Below are positions 52,433-62,927 of a DNA stretch of 64,000 nt, piece after piece; within the stretch, counting starts at the first letter, position 1; every line of letters begins with the position of its first letter. The translations under genes and the position numbers were made by a program. The notes beneath the pieces were generated by a model. That model was not told the origin of the DNA, did not search any database, and saw nothing but the letters and a program-made list of their open reading frames with translations. This DNA is from Bryum argenteum (taxonomy: Eukaryota; Streptophyta; Bryopsida; Bryales; Bryaceae), in NCBI GenBank assembly GCA_037043015.1, contig CM073330.1, forward strand, positions 15,828,512 through 15,892,511, given 5' to 3'.

Positions 52433-53059
52433 CAGGTTGCTGCTGTTGGACGTCAGCTCTCTCCACATGCATCATGTGCTTTGCAAGCGAATCTTGTAAT
52501 TGGTCCTTCGACGGTTTCAGAGGATTCCATTACAAGTGACGACTCCAGAACTTTCTCAGAACGAATGCGGGGACGGCTTATCTACTTTGCTCAGGACGAT
52601 GCGTCGGCTGTAGACTACACGAAGGAGGACATGGATAATGACGATGATGGTGTAGTCAACAGTCCCCCTATTGAGATTCAACCAGTTATTGCAACCGGCA
52701 ATGATCGAATCGGTGTTATGACTCGGTTGTTGCGGCACCCCCAAGGTGATCTTTGATCCCGCAACCCCGTCGTCGACGCCCGTGCCTATTTAGCTCGTCT
52801 CGAGCTAAATAGTTCCTTGCCAAATACTGGGGCTCATTGCTCCTTATCTCTTGGGGCAAACACTCGCGTTCATCCAACACGATTTTCGACTGAGTCTCAC
52901 CGTCTATTACGGAGACATGCACCGAAGCGTCGTAGAAGTGGTGGGCTTATGGAGATGGACGAACCTGCCTTCTCTAAATACACTCGTAGTGACGACCCTC
53001 GATTCACTAAGAATGATACTTCTGGTGATACCTCTTCTCCGCCACGTCGTAATTGGTAG
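52433..53059 (+). pseudogene. Last exons of the plus-strand gene
   Basis: The acceptor ATGAACCAG (52435) opens VAAVGRQLSPHASCALQANLVIGPSTVSEDSITSDDSRTFSERMRGRLIYFAQDD.. to a frameshift near 52710, then ..VVAAPPKVIFDPATPSSTPVP. A palindrome with imperfect centre lies at 52787-52810. The final frame 52866-53059 reads RVHPTRFSTESHRLLRRHAPKRRRSGG...SGDTSSPPRRNW and stops. AATAAATT at 53101 and GAATAAAAT at 53127 are polyadenylation-signal candidates 40-70 bp later. Confidence 0.4.
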
Positions 53060-53301
53060 ATTAATTTAGTGCCTACCTGTTGGAGGTCTACAATTACACC
53101 AATAAATTGTATTTGTGCTTTCATATGAATAAAATTTACTCTTGGGGTAGCATATTTCTTAGCTTGCGTTTTGAAATCTTTACTAGTATTGTCTTTTATA
53201 TTGAGAAAATTCATCGTTATCAGTAAAAACCTGGTGATTTGGTAACTAATCAGGTCAGAATCGATCTAAATGGAAGTCTCCCTAATTACCAAAATCAGTA
53301 T

Positions 53302-53330
53302 ATATTCCCATTATAACGAATTACGTGTTC
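53302..53330 (-). repeat. Right terminal inverted repeat
   Basis: Perfect reverse complement of 34511-34539. Confidence 0.9.
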
Positions 53331-54530
53331 TAGTCCAATAGTGACTCGCGACCCGGATTGTACTGAACAGTATCCCACTGTTCAATCCGCAAGATTTTGA
53401 CGAACGTAACGGGCAATTATACACTAAACCGGGTACAAAATGGGCAAGTATATACAGTATATACAGTATATTTGTATCTAGGTTGTCCTCAACTTTAATA
53501 TGGATTTCTAGGTGATGTGGTACCCCTATGACCATGGACCACCACCCAATTTTTGACATTTCAATCCAAGATTTCAACATAAAGTTGGACACGTGTAGCT
53601 CTCTTAGGCTACCTGCACAACCAAGTATATGGATGTAGTTCATATACGATATATACTTAAAACCTGTCCCCATCACCATTTTGAGATTTGAGACGTTCTG
53701 TGCAAAAATGATAAAAACTATTCTTTAGAATTAGTGGCCCACCTAGATGTTGTACACATTAAATAGTACCTAGAGAAATTTCAACCAAAAAAACTTATTC
53801 ACTTGCTTTTTTTTGTGCTGAGAAAAACAAGGCATTTCTTTCTATAAATGACAATTTATACTCTAGGTTGCAAATTGGCTGATGTATCGTAATTAGAGAA
53901 TATGTATGCATTATATAATTGATGAGTTGAGCTTATATTGGACAATATTTCTTGCCCAAAAAAGTATATTTTTGTCAAATTCAGATCTGTGACAAGTATA
54001 TGCTAGTATATAAATATACTCTTTATGTTCATTTCAAGCACATTCTAAAAATAAAAACATCAAACATAGGTAATAAAGTGTGTCTACAACCATATTATTG
54101 TATCCTAAACCCCTATAGTTTCCTCTAATTTATTTGACATACAATTTTGAAACTCACTCTTGAAATCTACCCTGTCACTACAGTTTTGTACTGGTTTAGT
54201 GTACACTAACGTTAATGTAGAACTAAACCGGTTTCCGGGTTTGCACGCCAATTCCAGTGAGGACTCCCTCTACCGGATATCCCATCCGGGAAGTTGGCTA
54301 CTGAGTCAGCTCTACTCACTAACCCAGTACCTCTGTCCAAATCCGGAGTACGGAGTCAATCCTTGCAACCAGTAGACACATTTGAACGCTCGGAACTCTC
54401 CCACTCGGATCCTTTACTGACACCGCAACCCCTCTAACAATCCCAAACCGGGTACTAGAGCAGTAGCCACTGAATCTGCGAGAGACTTCCTGTTTCTACA
54501 ACCGGATTCAGACCGCAGATGAGCGGTTGT
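53331..54530 (-). repeat. Right half of the split repeat
   Basis: TAGTCCAATAGTGACT.. follows the sequence at 28788 onward (TAGTCCAATGGTACT..), including GGATTG.AGTGAACGGCGTCCCAC. After a MITE-like insertion it resumes at CCGGGTTTGCACGC (54236) and runs parallel to 29326-29563 (..GGATATCCCATCCGGGAAGTTGG..). It ends near 54530. Confidence 0.75.
53420..54203. mobile_element. MITE-like insertion of about 780 bp
   Basis: Inverted ends TACACTAAACCGGGTACAAAA (53420) and, from the right, TACACTAAACCAGTACAAAA (54184-54203). The body is AT-rich and non-coding, with GTATATACA repeats near 53449. The related repeat at 28870 lacks it. The target duplication is not clear (possibly TA). Confidence 0.5.
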
Positions 54531-55285
54531 GCGCCATAGCTTGCACACTGGTTTCCAAAAGTTGTTCACGCATTGGCATGATTGGAATTCTGTATCTGCA
54601 GCAATGGGGAACTGGACTTGGGGTTTGATGAATGGACATATTCCGTGGCCATGGTCGATGTTCTTGTGATTAGGTTAATGACTCTTATGTTCTACTTTGA
54701 CAAATCCTGCTCATCGTGTCCACAGAACTTGCTGACAAACGAATATTTGCTTATCAACTAGGTCTGATTTCTGGAATGATCGGGTGCAGGTGTCACTTGT
54801 AATATCGTCGCCACCGAAGTAAAGAAGACTTGGAGAGCGCGGTTGATTGCTGGCGACAAACCAAATGCAGGAAGATCATAGATAGCGTTCTTCTTTCTTT
54901 GATCATTTATTTTGCAGGGAACATGACGACCTGATTGAGTGCAACAAGTCATTTTCTACATCCAATTCCTTACTATTTTCTTAGCCAGTTCTGCATTCAT
55001 ATTTCTGGTTTTTCTGTTCGTGAACAAGAGTTTCTAGCATTGATGACTGAGATCGAGAGATTCAGCTATTTGAGTAATAACTCTATGAGTAATTTGAGAC
55101 ATGAAACCTTAGAAGTTACAACACCGGCAGTCTCGAACCACAGAGAGAAGCGAAGTCTATGCAAAGGCATGGATGGTTGGAGTATTGAAGTGAGTGATGA
55201 CAAGAACACAGGAACAGACCTAGGAATGAAAAAAATAAGGATTGTATCAGTATGATAGTACAGTGGGGAAATTAAGGCTGGCTAT
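54531..55285. other. Non-coding stretch upstream of the Ty3 element
   Basis: Short frames only. The plus frame 54935-55255 (..MTEIERFSYLSNNSMSNLRHETLEV..) has some protein-like composition, but I recognise nothing and see no supporting signals. Confidence 0.4.
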
Positions 55286-56098
55286 GTGTTACCGTAGCCA
55301 ACGTTGCCAACAGGATGGACGCGGCCAAGTCGGGAGGATAGGGGGCACCGAAGGGCAACAGGGACTTCGGGCGCATCGGCTACTTAAGAAGTGTAGTCAA
55401 CAGGGTAGTCATCGGTTGTTTTGAGGCAGTAAGATAGGGATTAGGAGGAACTGCAATGTACTCTTATTTCATTATCAATACAAAGGCTATAGCCGATCTT
55501 CTCTCTATCTCCCTGTATTCTGTTGTGCATGCTCAAGAAGTCTAACTCTCTCTGGCTACCTCTCTTGCATGCTGCTCCGTGCCCAACGTACACTTCCGCT
55601 GCCTTCGACTCCCACGCAGGCCATAATTCAAGTTGACAGATTTCCTTCTCTCCTCTCCGCGTTACGTAGGTTACGGCCATCGTAAGTCATCGTTGGCCAC
55701 ACCGATACTCGCCTTCGCCCTCTCCTCTTTCTCTCCCTTCCTGGGCCTTAGTTCCTCGAACACTCACTGTCGACATCCTGAGCGCTTACTAAGTCCGTCT
55801 TACTCTTACTGTCCGGTGGCCTCGTAGGCAACTCTGGGCACTGCTGCTTTCCTCTCTCGAAAACCCCCTCAGTTGACACAAGCCGACGTTGCGGTAACAT
55901 CGGAGGCTACGGAAGTCCAACATATGGTCAACGCTGCCTTAGGAGGTTCGGTTAGATCCTCCGGGTGTTTCCTTAACACCAGCTGCCCACACACTTCCCC
56001 GACTCCTCCCAAACTAAATACAATGTTGCCTGGATCACTCTGAACTGTGGTCGACTTAGGTAGTCTCGTAAAGCATCTCCATTCATACCCGGCTAACA
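55286..56098 (+). mobile_element. Probable 5' LTR of the Ty3/gypsy element
   Basis: The stretch ends in ..CTAACA directly before a primer-binding-site-like sequence, as a 5' LTR should. A TG start near 55287 (TGTTACCGTAGCC) would give about 812 bp. It has no coding potential. I could not find a matching 3' LTR after 61724, so the left boundary and LTR identity stay unproven. Confidence 0.45.
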
Positions 56099-56101
56099 TT
56101 T

Positions 56102-56119
56102 TGGCGACCATGCTGGGGA
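56102..56119 (+). promoter_or_regulatory. Primer-binding site candidate
   Basis: TGGCGACCATGCTGGGGA lies four bases after the CA end of the putative LTR and about 50 bp before the gag ATG. It has the TGGCGxCC..GGGG form of plant Ty3/gypsy primer-binding sites that pair with a tRNA 3' end. Confidence 0.55.
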
Positions 56120-56168
56120 TGGAGTGTTGAGATACTCAGAAGTCGAGTAGAAGCCCTACGTAAACAAA

Positions 56169-57330
56169 ATGCCGCCTCGACAGCAGAAAAACAAAGAACC
56201 AGAAGTAGTTTCACCTACTGACGACCCTGATGCGACTAGGGAATTTTTGCAATGGATGAAGCAACAAATGACCGACTTTGTTGCCAAAAATGACGTCACC
56301 AATGCCAAATTGGAAATGCTCAGTCACCAATACCAGCATTTGCAAGGCACGGCCACTTCTGCTGCCATACCCAGCCCTGGGATCGCAGCAATGCCTTCAT
56401 CGTCAACATTGATGCCTCCTATAAACCCAACGGTGGCTACATCGATGGATGCAGGGAAAAGAGATAGGCTCATTAAGCTACCAAAAATACCATATCCGGT
56501 GTTTGGCGACAATGCCGACCCTGACTAGCACATTAGACGCTTCAAGGTGATAGCCAGAACAAATGGTGTCTCCACCGCTGCTGACTTGCAAAACATCTTT
56601 GGCACCACATTACAGGGGAACCATATCAACTGGTATATAGACTTTGAAGCCGAACACGCTCACCCTACCTGGGATGACATGGAAAAAAGCTTTCTCCAAA
56701 AATTTCGTAAACTAAAGACGTCTTCTGAAATCCTCCATGCCTTGGGAAACATTACCCAAGAAAAGGGAGAAACTGTGGATACCTTCTACGACAGATTCAA
56801 ACAGTTGGCTGATAAGCTGAACCAGAGGCCAACAGACGACTACTTATGCGAATGGTTCAAAAAGGGGCTGTTACCCTGGATCCAGCAAGGTATCGTCATT
56901 AGAGGGGTGAAACCCTACCCGATATCTTAACTGCCGCCAATGACATCAGTAGAGAACTTGGGCTACTTAATAAGACACAAGCTCCACTGTTGCCTCTACC
57001 TGGTCAAGGCCAACGAAACGACGCCCGCATAACCCTGACGTTATGCACAACCTGTGGGAAAGCTCACAATGGGCGTTGTTGGTTTGCCCCCGGCAACAAT
57101 CGCAACGACGACACAAGGCGTCCTCGGCCCACCGCTGCCGCCATGTACCCAGAAGAAGTCCATGTCAACGCATTCCAACCCGGCAGAAGTGATGGCTGTT
57201 GGGAGTGTGGGTCCCTACATCATCGACGAGGCCAGTGCCCTGTCCTGAAACAACGATGGTCTCAAAGTCGCCCAATGACGGAAACAAACAATCACACTAC
57301 GACACCTTTAGACAATCGAAGACCCAACCC
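56169..57330 (+). pseudogene. Ty3/gypsy gag region
   Basis: ATG 56169 (MPPRQQKNKEPEV..) opens gag. A TAG at 56526 interrupts, and the same frame continues with HIRRFKVIARTNG...WDDMEKSFLQKFRK...ETVDTFYDRFKQLADKL, the retrotransposon Gag capsid pattern. A frameshift near 56905 moves to the frame with ILTAANDISRELGLL and two zinc knuckles: a non-standard CTTCGKAHNGRC and a standard CWECGSLHHRRGQC (C-x2-C-x4-H-x4-C). Gag forms the virus-like particle and packages element RNA. This copy is dead. Confidence 0.8.
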
Positions 57331-58393
57331 GAATCGGCGGGGGGGAGTGACGTTGACAGAGGTACATGGAACCGACACTAATGTTTCTACGATCTCAGCC
57401 ACCGCTGTCACCACGAGGTCTAAAGCCGTTGTGCCTGAACACGTGGTAGAACATCGCAAACAATTCCCGAAACAACACTGGGAGCGCCTACACAACATTC
57501 GACAACAAATTCAACAAGATCTGGAGTCGCCGTCAGGTGCCGATTTACAACAAGTACTGGACAATACAACTGTAAGTATCACACTAACCAGCTTGTTAAA
57601 AATTAGTCCTGAATTACAAAAGTATTTGCAACAGACAGCCTTGTCCGATACGTCGACAGCACTGATGACTGTAGACAACAACGTCACCACCATTGATCCT
57701 GATGCCGCCGTAATCCATCTAAGGTTAGGCTCACACAAACTATCCAATGTTTTGGTAGACGGAGGCTCCGGTGTCAACGTGATGAGTGACGGCCTCCGTC
57801 GACAGCTTGGTTTGCCCTCACCCAAGATGGCCCAGTTTATCCTAAGGATGGCCAACGATGCCCCGGTTACACCTTTAGGGATTCTTGCTACTGTAGCCAT
57901 TACCACGCATGGCGTGTCAACACCGGCGACTTTTGTCATTATCGACATGCCAGATACTACTAATTTTCCACTCATACTCGGAAGACCATGGCTACGAGAT
58001 ATGAATGCAGTGCATGATTGGGCCCGGAATCAAATTAGGCTACACCACCATGGTAGGACAATAGTGATCCCTGTGGATAGATGCATTACCAAAGCTAAAG
58101 TTGACCAAATCCGCAATTGAGCCGGAACCGATTGGGTGAATGGCCTAACACATGACCACGAAGCGTTAGTCTTCCACGCAGACCCATCGTTGATCCCTGT
58201 TGCCGAAATACACTTGGCCAGCATCGTGCCTCAGGAGGAAACATTGAATATACCATCACGCTTTACAGAGGAACTCCAGGAAAACATCACAGTAAATGCT
58301 ACTCCAGCCACAAAGGCACTGGAGGAACAAGTCGTCACTGGTTGGACTAACGGTGCCAAAGAAAAGATCGAGTTAGTCAACCTAGGGTCCTAG
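57331..58393 (+). pseudogene. Ty3/gypsy protease region
   Basis: It continues in the same frame. The retropepsin-like segment reads LGSHKLSNVLVDGGSGVNVMSD, with D-G-G-S in the place of the catalytic D-T/S-G, and a flap-like region ..ATVAITTHGVSTPATFVIIDMPDTTNFPLILGRPWL (the I-L-G-R-P-W-L motif is typical). A TGA at 58118 and a stop/frameshift at about 58385 break it before reverse transcriptase. Confidence 0.78.
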
Positions 58394-59913
58394 GCAGCGA
58401 TGAAGAACCCAAGTATGTAAAGATCAACGCTGACGCCCCTGATGCCATCAAACAGGCAACGGTGGCATTATTCAAGGAATTTTGGGACATATTTGCCTGG
58501 ACACACGAAGACCTCAAGGGCATACCTTGAAACATAGCTGAGCACACCATTGACTTGAAACCTAACGCACAGCCAGTGCAACAGCGACGGTACCGGATGA
58601 ATCCAAACTACGCTGCCAAAGTAAAAACAGAACTGGAGAAGTTGCTTAGCGCCAAATTCATATCTCCAGTTGACGCCGCCCCCTGGTTGTCACCTATGGT
58701 CATCATACCAAAAAAGAATGGTGCCCTACGTATCTGTGTAGACTTTCGAAAACTTAACGCTGCCACGAGAAAAGATCACTACCCATTACCACATATGGAA
58801 GAGATCATCGATGAGGTCGCCGGACACGAGATGTATTCATTCCTGGACTGCTTCTCAGGATATTACCAAGTTGCCATGGCCGAACACGACAAAAATAAAA
58901 CAGCATTTTCTACTGAGTGGGGACCCTATCAGTTCGAAAGGATGCCATTCGGAGCCAAAAATGCACCGATGACATTTCAGAGAGTCATGGAATTAATATT
59001 CCGTCCATACTTAAAAAGGTTTTTTCGTATTTACCTGGATGATGGAACAATCTATGGACATATGAAAGACCATGTTGACCACTTACGGCAAATATTCCAG
59101 GCTTGTCGAAGAAATGGAGTAAGTCTCAATGCCGACAAATGTATGTTTTTATTCTTTGCCGGAGTCATCTTGGGGTATATAGTATGCAAATACGGCAAGC
59201 TCCCGGACCCAGCAAAGTTTCAGGACATCATGGATATGACGCCACCTACCGATCAGAAAGGCGTCCAAAGATTATTGGGCTTGTCACAGTTCAATAGAAT
59301 GTACATCGAAAAGCTGGCTCACATTACAGCTCCAATAACCAAGTTGAATCACGCCGGCTATACTTACCCACGTGATTGGACACCAGAAGCTCAAGCTGCC
59401 TTAGAAAAAATCAAACAACCTTACTCAAAGGCACCTATATTGTTGGCACCGGATTGGACAAAACAATTATACGTCCACACCGATGCCTCCCAGATTGCCG
59501 TAGGGGTCATGTTAGCCCAAAACGTGGATGGCAAACATGATCAACCTGTTGCCTATGCTAGCAGATTACTCAACCAAGCAGAGAGGAATTATTCGACCAC
59601 AGAAAGAGAAGCGCTTGCCATGATATATGCTGTAAAAAAGTTTAGACACTATTTACTTGGAAACAAATTTAGGTTCATGGTGGATCATCATAGTCTTTCC
59701 TATCTCGTAAATCAACCACTGATTACTGGAAGGGTGGCTAGGTGGATTATGATACTTATGGAGTATGATTTCGAAGTAGTTTATATCCCAGGCAAAAGAC
59801 ACATTGTAGCCGACTACTTATCACGAGACACCAACACAACTGAAGAAGGCATCGATGACTCCTTCAACGAACCATACATACGAACGGCACTACTACAGCC
59901 AACGGAGCCATGA
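58394..59913 (+). pseudogene. Ty3/gypsy reverse transcriptase and RNase H
   Basis: After a TGA at 58528 the frame is open from 58531 to 59913. Motifs in order: WLSPMVIIPKKNGALRICVDFRKLNAAT; FLDCFSGYYQVAMAEHDKNKTAF; PFGAKNAPMTFQRVM; and the YLDD active site (RIYLDDGTIYG). RNase H follows: LYVHTDASQIAVG, TTEREALAMIYAVKKFRHYLLG and FMVDHHSL. These identify a Ty3/gypsy polymerase. Order protease-RT-RNaseH-integrase confirms the class. The enzyme core itself has no internal stop. Confidence 0.92.
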
Positions 59914-61260
59914 GAAGACATACAGGCAGCACCAACACAGTCTGCGCAGTCATCAGATGCCTATGACTGGAGGTATCCCATCATGGAATACCTGACTCAC
60001 GGAACACTACCCACCGACACAACAGGCACACAGAGAATTAAATTTGTTCGTACCACGTTGCCATATACAACCGTTCAGGGACAAATATACCGCAAAGGAC
60101 CGGACTATGAAATCCGTCTGTGCGTACCATCTCATCAGCAACAGACTATACTCTCGCACTTGCATGATGGACCAGCAGGAGGACACCAAGGACCGGAGAC
60201 AACAATCAAGAAAATATTGGCAGCAAAATATTGGTGGCCTACGTTCCATAAAGACACCTTTGCCTACGTCAAAAATTGTCACGCTTGTCAAACGGCGACT
60301 ACTAACTTCCAGTATCAAGGAAAAGTACCATTGAAGTCTATACCTCCGTTACGACCATTCCAGAGATGGGGGTTGGACTTCGTTGGCCCCATTCGACCGG
60401 CGACTAAATAAGGCTACAAGTATATCCTAGTTGCCACTGACTACACAACGAAATGGGTAGAAGCCAAACCTTTGAGAAACAACACTGCCGTAGTGACAGC
60501 CAACTTTATCTATGAGAACATCATTACGAGATTTGGATGCCCTCTGGAAATTGTTTCCGACCAAGGAACGCATTTCGTCAACACTGTCATCGAAGAGCTC
60601 ATGAACAAGCATCTCATTAAACAGAGAACCAGCATAGTTTACTACCTATAAGGCAATGGTCAGGCCGAATCTACAAACAAAACAATCATCAACATGTTGC
60701 GTAAGTTTACACAGGCCAACTTCGGCGACTGGTACGACTGCTTACCTGCAGCACTGTGGGCATATCGTGTCGCCACAAAGTCGGCTACGCAGGCAAGTCC
60801 ATTTGAGCTTGTATATGGCACACAACCACTGTTGCCGACAGAATACCTGGTGCCAACCTTCAGATCACTCCAACCAAAAGACTTTGCGCCGCATCGCGTG
60901 TTGGCAGCCAAGGTGGAGGATTTGCATAAATTGGAAGAACTCCGAAATGATGCCCACAAAAACATCCTACACAAACATACACTTAGTGCAAAACACTTCC
61001 AAGGATCCCATCCCCTCGCATGTTCCACAAAGGTGACCAAGTTCTCTGTTGTCCACGAGATCCAAAGCTGCGAAAGTCCAAGTTCGAATTTGTGTGGCAC
61101 GGGCCATACAGAGTCCAACTAGCACTGCCAAATAACACAGTGTTACTCGTCAACGAGGACAACTTCGATACACAAGCCACCATTGTCAACGCTGCCAAAA
61201 TAAAACACTATCAGAGTGACAACAATCGAACAAAGCCGGCATTGAGTCTAGGGCAACTCC
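59914..61260 (+). pseudogene. Ty3/gypsy integrase region
   Basis: The frame continues past TGA 59911. The zinc-binding HHCC domain is LHDGPAGGHQG...NCHACQ. The catalytic core has WGLDFVGPI (D1), then after TAA 60409 [25 protein letters not shown] (D2), and after TAA 60649 GNGQAESTNKTI (E). WAYRVATKSATQASPFELVYG follows. A frameshift near 61003 leads to MFHKGDQVLCCPRDPKLRKSKFEFVWHGPYRV, the C-terminal DNA-binding domain. No chromodomain seen. Three breaks make it inactive. Confidence 0.88.
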
Positions 61261-61986
61261 ATGACAACTTAGCCATCGAAGCTCAGCAGTTAGCCACCGA
61301 TGATAGACAGCCAGAGGCACCAAGTGAAGGCAACGGAGAAGGGGGGGATGCACCCATGGTGGCATACATCAACCACATCCATGTTGCCCATGATGCCTCA
61401 CATAATGACGGGTACAGCCATCAAAGCCAACATCGAGGCCCAATGGATTGGGCCATCATTACCCACTATGATGACCCCATCATAGACAACCGGCCGCCAA
61501 CGGTACTAGGCTTTCAAAGGCCTTTTACAGCCACCAAACACACCCTCACAAAATCATTTCCATTAGCCACCTCTCCGCCGCCAACGACAGCCATCATTTC
61601 AGGCACCGGTGGCTACTTAGTGCAGTCAGTCAGTGCCTCACTTTTTGCGCCAAGTCGACTCATGCTCGCCCTCGTTGCTCTCTTCCCTCACCCACTCTCG
61701 CACTCCACCTCCGTGCTCGCTTGAAACCTGTCTCTCTCCCATCATTCTGCCTTAGCACTCGCTCAACACTCCTCTCTTGCTTTTCAGCGTTGCCACTCCA
61801 ACATTTTAGTCGACCTACGGTGACAATGGCGCAGCGCTAGGGAAACCCACAACGTCCGCAGTTGCCTCCGTTTCACATGCCCAAGAACCTCACAGATTGG
61901 ATCTCGCGAATCGACAACGTATCGGCAGCAGAGACGGGCATTCAGCGTTACCGAGACGATATGCATCACTGGCACCTCGACATCGG
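61261..61986 (+). other. Region downstream of the Ty3 pol
   Basis: The last pol frame runs on to a stop at 61722-61724 through low-information sequence including a purine run (GAGAAGGGGGGGATG, about 61337), a possible polypurine tract. Beyond it, GCGTTGCCACTCCAACATTTT (61786) echoes the ACATTTT at the LTR/primer-site junction. No 3' LTR can be shown. A short frame after 61826 (..PFHMPKNLTDWISRIDNVSAAETG..) has protein character, unidentified. Confidence 0.35.
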
Positions 61987-62485
61987 TCAGAATGAGGAGA
62001 ATTGCATATGAGAATGAGAAATGTGTATATTAGGCAAAGTGGTTTCGTAATCTTCTGCCTAGTAGTAGGGAGTTTCTTACAACTTTTTGAAGAAGAAGGT
62101 TTTGGAGTCGAAGTCCTATTAATCCTTGGACACCCTTGTTCGACATTTTTTGATCTAGTTGACGTGATGAGGTTCGTGATATAAGAGACCTTATCATCTT
62201 GTACATGAATTGAATTATACGATTGGAAAACTTTTTATCATTTTAATCGTCTTGTAGTGTGATTTGTATGTCTGTTCTGCGATTGCACAGCTTCGTTTTA
62301 TCGCTTTGAATTGAGGTAGAACTCTTATGAACGGCCAGAATGAGGAGAATTGCATGTGAGAATGAGAAATGTGTAAATTAGGCGAAGTGGTTTCATAATC
62401 GTCTGTCTAGTACTAGGGAGTTTCTTAGAACTTTTTGAAGAAGAAGGTTTTGGAGTCCAAGTCCTATTAATCCTTGGACTCCTCT
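61987..62485 (+). repeat. Pair of 145-bp direct repeats
   Basis: CAGAATGAGGAGAATTGCAT.. begins at 61989 and again at 62337. About 145 bp match with about ten differences, ending ..GTCCTATTAATCCTTGGAC. Spacing is 348 bp. Non-coding. Could be a tandem duplication or short terminal repeats of an unrecognised element. Confidence 0.75.
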
Positions 62486-62663
62486 TAATCAATTGCCTCC
62501 TACGGTGAAACAATTAAGATGTGACAAAACAGTCCTCAATTTTAGGGCATAAGGGTTGGTTCTAAATGCAATACACAGACTGGTAACAGTGAACCATTGG
62601 AAGAGGAGAAACCTTCCTCAAAATTAGGGCACAGGGGTTATACAGATTGGTTTCCGCAAGCAG

Positions 62664-62790
62664 CTTCATATATTGTCTTGTTTTACGCAGCAATTCATAT
62701 ATTGTCTTGTTTTACACAGCAAGTCAATGTTGGTTGTTTTACGCAGCAATTCATATATTGTCTTGTTTTACACAGCAAGTCAATGTTGGT
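62664..62790 (+). repeat. Tandem repeat TCATATATTGTCTTGTTTTACRCAGCA
   Basis: Three copies of about 35 bp beginning TTCATATATTGTC (62667, 62692, 62750) plus two copies of AAGTCAATGTTGGT. Simple local duplication. Confidence 0.75.
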
Positions 62791-62837
62791 AGACTAGCAA
62801 AGAGAAGGAAGCTTCCATTATGGAAACTGTGTCAATG

Positions 62838-62927
62838 CTACTCGTGATTGAATAATAAGGCATTGTAAGTAGGTAAGTTCGATGACGTGATTGAATAATA
62901 AGGCATTGTAAGTAGGTAAGTTCGATG
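62838..62927 (+). repeat. 44-bp tandem duplication
   Basis: CGTGATTGAATAATAAGGCA..GTTCGATGA occurs twice head to tail (62841 and 62886). Confidence 0.75.

Larger units (their letters stand above)
34511..53330. mobile_element. 18.8-kb terminal-inverted-repeat element with palindrome arrays
   Basis: The two ends are perfect 29-bp inverted repeats beginning GAACACGTAATTCG (34511-34539 and 53302-53330). The flanks are CCCTA on the left and TAGTCC on the right. The related, uninterrupted copy at 28785-28793 reads CCCTAGTCC, so TA (or CTAG if the terminal G/C belongs to the target) was duplicated. Inside are two divergent genes separated by a 4-kb AT-rich core: a DUF7869-like probable transposase (minus) and a ParB/methyltransferase-like gene (plus). 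Each has a palindrome-packed 5'-UTR intron. Both genes are damaged, so this copy cannot be autonomous. The superfamily is not clear: TA would fit Tc1/mariner-type targets and a 4-bp duplication would fit Sola-type elements, but the transposase resembles neither well by eye. Confidence 0.85.

Noticed and set aside
61730-61830. 3' LTR of the Ty3/gypsy element
   Set aside because: A shared ACATTTT and similar CT-rich composition are not enough; I find no long match to 55286-56098.
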